A DNA stretch of 64,000 nt, from NCBI RefSeq assembly GCF_003182275.1, contig NZ_QGTR01000006.1:248001-312000 (forward strand). Direction: 5' to 3'. The stretch is from Hoeflea marina. Its GTDB lineage: Bacteria; Pseudomonadota; Alphaproteobacteria; Rhizobiales; Rhizobiaceae. The position numbers and the translations under genes were made by a program. The notes under the pieces were generated by a model that was not told the origin of the DNA, did no database searches, and saw nothing but the letters and a program-made list of their open reading frames with translations. Shown one piece after another: positions 60,805 to 64,000 of this stretch; the stretch's first letter is position 1; each line of letters starts with the position of its first letter.

Positions 60805-62726
60805 GCATCGACACCAAGACCATGCCTCAAGCCCTGCCCAGCGGCCGCCGGCGGCCGGGCGGAGCACCCGTCCTCATCGGCATCGCCGTGGCCGTGCTCC
60901 TGCTGCTCGCCTTGCTCGCCGTTTTTGCCGAGTGGGTCGCGCCCTACGATCCGCTCAGGCAGAGCCTGATGGAGGCCCTGCAGGGACCGTCGACCGCTCA
61001 CTGGCTGGGGACCGACGATCTCGGACGCGATGTCCTCAGCCGGCTGATCTACGGCTGCCGCATCGCGGTCATCGCCGCGGCCGAGGCCACGACGATCGCG
61101 GTCCTGCTCGGCGTGCCCATCGGCCTCTTCATCGGCTACCGCGGCGGACTGTGGGACTGGATCGTGATGCGCATCGTCGAGGCGGTGGTCTCGATTCCGG
61201 GTATCATGGTGGCGATCGTCATCATCGCCATTCTCGGCGCCGGACTGCACCGGGCGATGATCGCGCTCGGCATCCTGTTTTCCACCTCGTTCCTGCGGCT
61301 CGCCCGCGGCGTCGTGCTGGCCGAGCGCGAGGAGGTCTATGTCCGCTCGGCCCGCGTGGTCGGCGCCTCCGACAGCCGCATCCTGATGCGCCACATCTTC
61401 CCCAACATCGCCCCGCCGCTGATCGTGCAGGTGACCCTGACCGTCGGCGCGGTGCTTTTGGCCGAGGCCGGGCTCAGCTTCATCGGCCTGGGCGTCCAAC
61501 CGCCGCAGGCCAGCTGGGGAACTATGCTCAACACCGCGGCGGCCTTCATGGACTTCAACTGGTTCCTGTCGGTGCCGCCGGGCATCGCCATCATCCTCAC
61601 CGTGCTGTCGGTCAACCTGCTGGGCGACGTGCTGCGCGATTCGATCGGGCGCGGCATCGCCGTCGATGCGGATCCGCGGGCGCCGGCCGCCCGCTATGCG
61701 GCGGAACTTCCGGCCACCGCCGCATCGGCGCCGGTTCCCCGTCGCGACGACGAGATCCTCAGGGTGGAACACCTCCAGGTGATGGTGCCCGGCCGCGCCG
61801 GCGGCGAGGTGCCGGTTATCACCGACCTGTCGCTGAGCATCGGCCGCGGCGAGACGCTCGGGCTGGTGGGTGAATCGGGTTCCGGCAAGACGCTGACCGG
61901 ACTCGCCATCCTCGGCCTGCTCGGCGCCGGGGTCCGCGCCACCCACGGCTCCATCGAACTCAACGGCCGCGACCTGCGCACGCTTCCGCGCAGCGGGCTC
62001 GAAGAGGTGCGCGGCAACGAGGTGGCCATGGTGTTCCAGGACCCGACCACCAGCCTCAACCCCGCCTTCACGGTCGGCAGCCAGATCGCCGAGGTGCTGC
62101 GCGTCAAGCAGGGCCTCGGCCGCCGCCAGGCTTGGGCGCGCTCGGTCGAGCTCATCGACCGGGTCGGCATTCCCCGGCCGGCCGAGCGCGCCGGCGCCTA
62201 CCCTCACGAGCTCTCCGGCGGCATGGCGCAGCGCGTCGCCATCGCCCGGGCGCTGAGCTGCAATCCGTCGCTGCTGATCGCCGACGAGCCGACCACCGCC
62301 CTCGACGTCACCGTGCAGCAGGAGATCCTCGATCTCTTCCGCGACCTGCAGGACGAGTTCGGCATGGCGATCCTGTTCGTCACCCACGACCTGGCGGTAG
62401 CCGCCGACATCTGCGACCGCGTCGGCGTCATGTATGCCGGCGAGATGGTGGAGATGGCCGGCGTCGACGCGCTGTTCGCCGATCCGCGCCACCCCTACAC
62501 AAGCGGCCTGCTCAGTGCCATGCCGCACGCCTCCGACCGCAATCCGCCGCTGCCGACCATTCGCGGCAACGTCCCGCGGCCGGGAACGTGGCCTTTGGGC
62601 TGCCGCTTCGCCGACCGCTGCGATTTCCGGATCGCGGCATGCGACCGGCGCATCCCGCTCACCGGCAGCCGGCGGCAGGTGCGCTGCGTGCGGGCAGGCG
62701 AACCGGAGTTGGAGGCCGCGTCGTGA
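60801..62726 (+). CDS. Fused ABC permease (DppC type) and ATPase (DppD type)
   Basis: From GTG 60801 (overlapping the previous stop) the frame gives 641 residues. Residues 1 to about 290 form a DppC-type permease with hydrophobic helices and the EAA loop YVRSARVVGASDSRILMRHI. After a linker (about 290-315, ending in RRDDEILRVEHL) a full ABC ATPase follows: Walker A GESGSGKT (about 356-363), Q-loop VFQDPTTSLNP, signature LSGGMAQR (about 471-478), Walker B LLIADEPTTALD (about 489-500) and an oligopeptide-type C-terminal Cys region. No stop or frameshift separates the halves, so this is a true fusion that fixes a 1:1 ratio of the two subunits. Confidence 0.93.
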   Translation: MSIDTKTMPQALPSGRRRPGGAPVLIGIAVAVLLLLALLAVFAEWVAPYDPLRQSLMEALQGPSTAHWLGTDDLGRDVLSRLIYGCRIAVIAAAEATTIAVLLGVPIGLFIGYRGGLWDWIVMRIVEAVVSIPGIMVAIVIIAILGAGLHRAMIALGILFSTSFLRLARGVVLAEREEVYVRSARVVGASDSRILMRHIFPNIAPPLIVQVTLTVGAVLLAEAGLSFIGLGVQPPQASWGTMLNTAAAFMDFNWFLSVPPGIAIILTVLSVNLLGDVLRDSIGRGIAVDADPRAPAARYAAELPATAASAPVPRRDDEILRVEHLQVMVPGRAGGEVPVITDLSLSIGRGETLGLVGESGSGKTLTGLAILGLLGAGVRATHGSIELNGRDLRTLPRSGLEEVRGNEVAMVFQDPTTSLNPAFTVGSQIAEVLRVKQGLGRRQAWARSVELIDRVGIPRPAERAGAYPHELSGGMAQRVAIARALSCNPSLLIADEPTTALDVTVQQEILDLFRDLQDEFGMAILFVTHDLAVAADICDRVGVMYAGEMVEMAGVDALFADPRHPYTSGLLSAMPHASDRNPPLPTIRGNVPRPGTWPLGCRFADRCDFRIAACDRRIPLTGSRRQVRCVRAGEPELEAAS

Positions 62727-63736
62727 CCGACAAGCCGCTTCTCGAGATCACCGACCTGGATGTCACCTATCGGGACCGCTCGCTCCTGGGCTTCGGCGGC
62801 CGGACCTTTCATGCGGTCAAGGGGGCCAACCTCGTCATCCGCGCAGGCGAGACGCTCGGCCTTGTGGGCGAGTCGGGCTCCGGCAAATCCTCCATCGCCA
62901 ACACCGTGCTCGGCCTGGTCCCCGCGTCGGGCGGCTCGATCCGCTTCGGCGACGTCGATCTGGCGGCGATGAAGACGCGCTACCCGCCGGCGGTGCGCAG
63001 CCGGATCCAGGCAGTGTTCCAGGACCCCTATTCCTCGCTCAACGCGTCGATGACGGTGGAGGCCATCGTCACCGAACCTTTGCGTGTCCACACCGCCATG
63101 AACCGGGCCGAGCGCCGGGACCGGGCAGTCGAGCTGCTGAAGCTGGTCTCGCTCTCCGAGGAGCATCTCACCCGGCATCCGCACCAGTTCTCGGGCGGCC
63201 AGCGGCAGCGAATCGCCATCGCCTCGGCGCTGGCGCTTCAGCCGAAGCTCATCGTGCTCGACGAGCCGGTGAGCGCGCTCGACGTCTCGACCCAGAACCA
63301 GATCATCAACCTGCTCTACGAGCGGCGCGAGGAACTTGGCATCGCCTATCTGCTGATCGCCCACGACCTGGCGCTGGTGCACCACATCTCGGACCGGATC
63401 GCGGTGATGTATCTGGGCCATATCGTCGAGGAGGGGCCGTCCGACCGGGTCTACCGCGCGCCGGCCCATCCCTACACGAAGGCGCTGCTGGATGCAGTGC
63501 CGCTGCTGGACCCGGCGGCCCAGCGCCGGCGACGCGCGGCGCGGAAGATCGCGCCGGCCCAGGACGCGACCCGCGTGGCGGAGACGGGCTGTCCCTACAG
63601 GAACCGGTGCCCGAGCGCCATGGCGCGCTGCGCGCAGCACATGCCTCCGGCCTATCCGGTGGAGGGTGGCGGAACCGCCAGCTGCTTCCTGCTTGCACCC
63701 GATACCGGCGGCGAAACACCCGGGGAGGCGGCCTGA
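62723..63736 (+). CDS. ABC transporter ATPase (DppF type)
   Basis: From GTG 62723 (GTGA overlap with the fusion gene) the 337-residue ATPase has Walker A GESGSGKS (about residues 50-57), Q-loop VFQDPYSSLNASM, signature FSGGQRQRIAIA (about 156-167), Walker B LIVLDEPVSALD (about 175-186) and the C-terminal oligopeptide/dipeptide domain with the Cys cluster (CPYRNRCPSAMARC). It is the second nucleotide-binding subunit of this importer. Confidence 0.93.
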   Translation: MTDKPLLEITDLDVTYRDRSLLGFGGRTFHAVKGANLVIRAGETLGLVGESGSGKSSIANTVLGLVPASGGSIRFGDVDLAAMKTRYPPAVRSRIQAVFQDPYSSLNASMTVEAIVTEPLRVHTAMNRAERRDRAVELLKLVSLSEEHLTRHPHQFSGGQRQRIAIASALALQPKLIVLDEPVSALDVSTQNQIINLLYERREELGIAYLLIAHDLALVHHISDRIAVMYLGHIVEEGPSDRVYRAPAHPYTKALLDAVPLLDPAAQRRRRAARKIAPAQDATRVAETGCPYRNRCPSAMARCAQHMPPAYPVEGGGTASCFLLAPDTGGETPGEAA

Positions 63737-64000
63737 TGAGCACCGTGCCCTACCGGTCCGCCGCCGCCGAAAACGGGATCCTGGAAGCCCACGATATCCT
63801 GGCCGGTGGTCCGGACCTCGAGCGGCCGCTCACCTGCCGGTGGCCGGCGGAACGGCCGCCGCTCGGTGTTGTCGTCTTCTGCCACGGGCTCGGCTCGGGT
63901 CCGCGGCATTACGGGGCGCTGTCACGCCACTGGGCCTCGAACGGCTACCTGGTGGTGCATCCCGGCTTCGACGATGCCATCGAGGTGGTGGCCCGCGCCG
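63736..64000 (+). CDS. Alpha/beta hydrolase (partial, C-terminus outside window)
   Basis: Translation restarts at ATG 63736 in a TGATG overlap with the ATPase gene. The 88 visible residues include GVVVFCHGLGSGPRHYGALS, with the oxyanion-hole HG motif of alpha/beta hydrolases, then SNGYLVVHPGFDDAIEVVAR. The fold resembles dienelactone-hydrolase or platelet-activating-factor acetylhydrolase-like proteins. The catalytic Ser, Asp and His lie outside. As the last gene of the ABC operon it may hydrolyse the imported compound. Confidence 0.8.
   Translation, partial: MSTVPYRSAAAENGILEAHDILAGGPDLERPLTCRWPAERPPLGVVVFCHGLGSGPRHYGALSRHWASNGYLVVHPGFDDAIEVVARA

Noticed and set aside
60768-62528. 586-codon - strand frame opposite the permease-ATPase fusion
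   Set aside because: Histidine/Asp-rich antisense translation; the + frame contains complete ABC motifs.

Overview
The window is a high-GC alphaproteobacterial chromosome segment, most likely Hyphomicrobiales (Rhizobiales). Three things point that way: an asnO-ngg-M42 peptidase set for the osmoprotectant N-acetylglutaminylglutamine amide, an HWE-type histidine kinase, and a long TGCATGTCG...CGACATGCA palindrome that I recognise as a dispersed Rhizobiales repeat. The genus cannot be named from the sequence. I see no rRNA, tRNA or CRISPR array.

Region 1 (1-9181, perhaps to about 11628) is the early half of a Mu-like transposable prophage that runs off the left edge. Reading leftwards from the repressor (8402, + strand) there is a divergent early operon: Ner, a one-helix membrane peptide, a DnaA-domain-IV-like HTH protein, a ParB-like protein, a protein of unknown function, transposase A (MuA, DDE), ATPase B (MuB), small proteins, a 21-codon ORF, a DUF3164 protein, a GemA/gp16 protein and Mor (cut). 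Almost every junction is an ATGA or TGATG overlap. One AT-richer membrane gene (1033-1764) sits backwards in the operon like a moron. Beyond the repressor lies a leucine-rich-repeat gene with nearly identical 66-bp DNA repeats. A TnsB/MuA-like repeat pair at 11597-11628 could be the prophage end, which would make the LRR gene prophage cargo.

Region 2 (about 11.6-18.7 kb) is an AT-richer mosaic. It holds a lipoprotein and a secreted endonuclease/exonuclease/phosphatase-fold enzyme, a membrane protein with a TTG start, a 10-bp-periodic repeat array, a nuclease-like gene fragment, a secreted trypsin-like protease overlapping a membrane protein gene, and decayed IS3-family pieces. No complete mobile element remains.

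Region 3 (18.7-33.4 kb) returns to host composition. It contains a divergent AraC/SDR pair, a 2,061-codon Ig-repeat autotransporter flanked by an HWE kinase gene and a short fragment of a related kinase, an HPP-CBS membrane protein, a PLP aminotransferase, a truncated N,N-dimethylformamidase C-terminus and a divergent LysR/quinone oxidoreductase pair.

Region 4 (33.7-38.8 kb) is the osmoprotectant operon asnO-ngg-M42 peptidase, ending at the palindrome.

Region 5 (38.8-64 kb) is a run of uptake-plus-catabolism modules. (a) A leftward operon of TctC-hairpin-TctB-TctA, an amidohydrolase, an enolase-superfamily dehydratase and a hydratase looks like an acid-sugar/lactone pathway. (b) A PPC protein, Fe-alcohol dehydrogenase, LysR regulator and cyclase-family hydrolase follow. 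(c) A tightly overlapping operon, divergent from an XRE-cupin regulator with palindromic operators, encodes an FAD amine oxidase, a TRAP transporter in the order M-P-Q, an M81 (MlrC-like) peptidase, a D-aminoacylase-like amidohydrolase and a CobW-type GTPase. It reads as a scavenging route for D-amino-acid-containing or N-acylated compounds. (d) A GntR regulator is divergent from a peptide-type ABC transporter whose second permease is fused to its first ATPase, followed by an alpha/beta hydrolase cut by the right edge.
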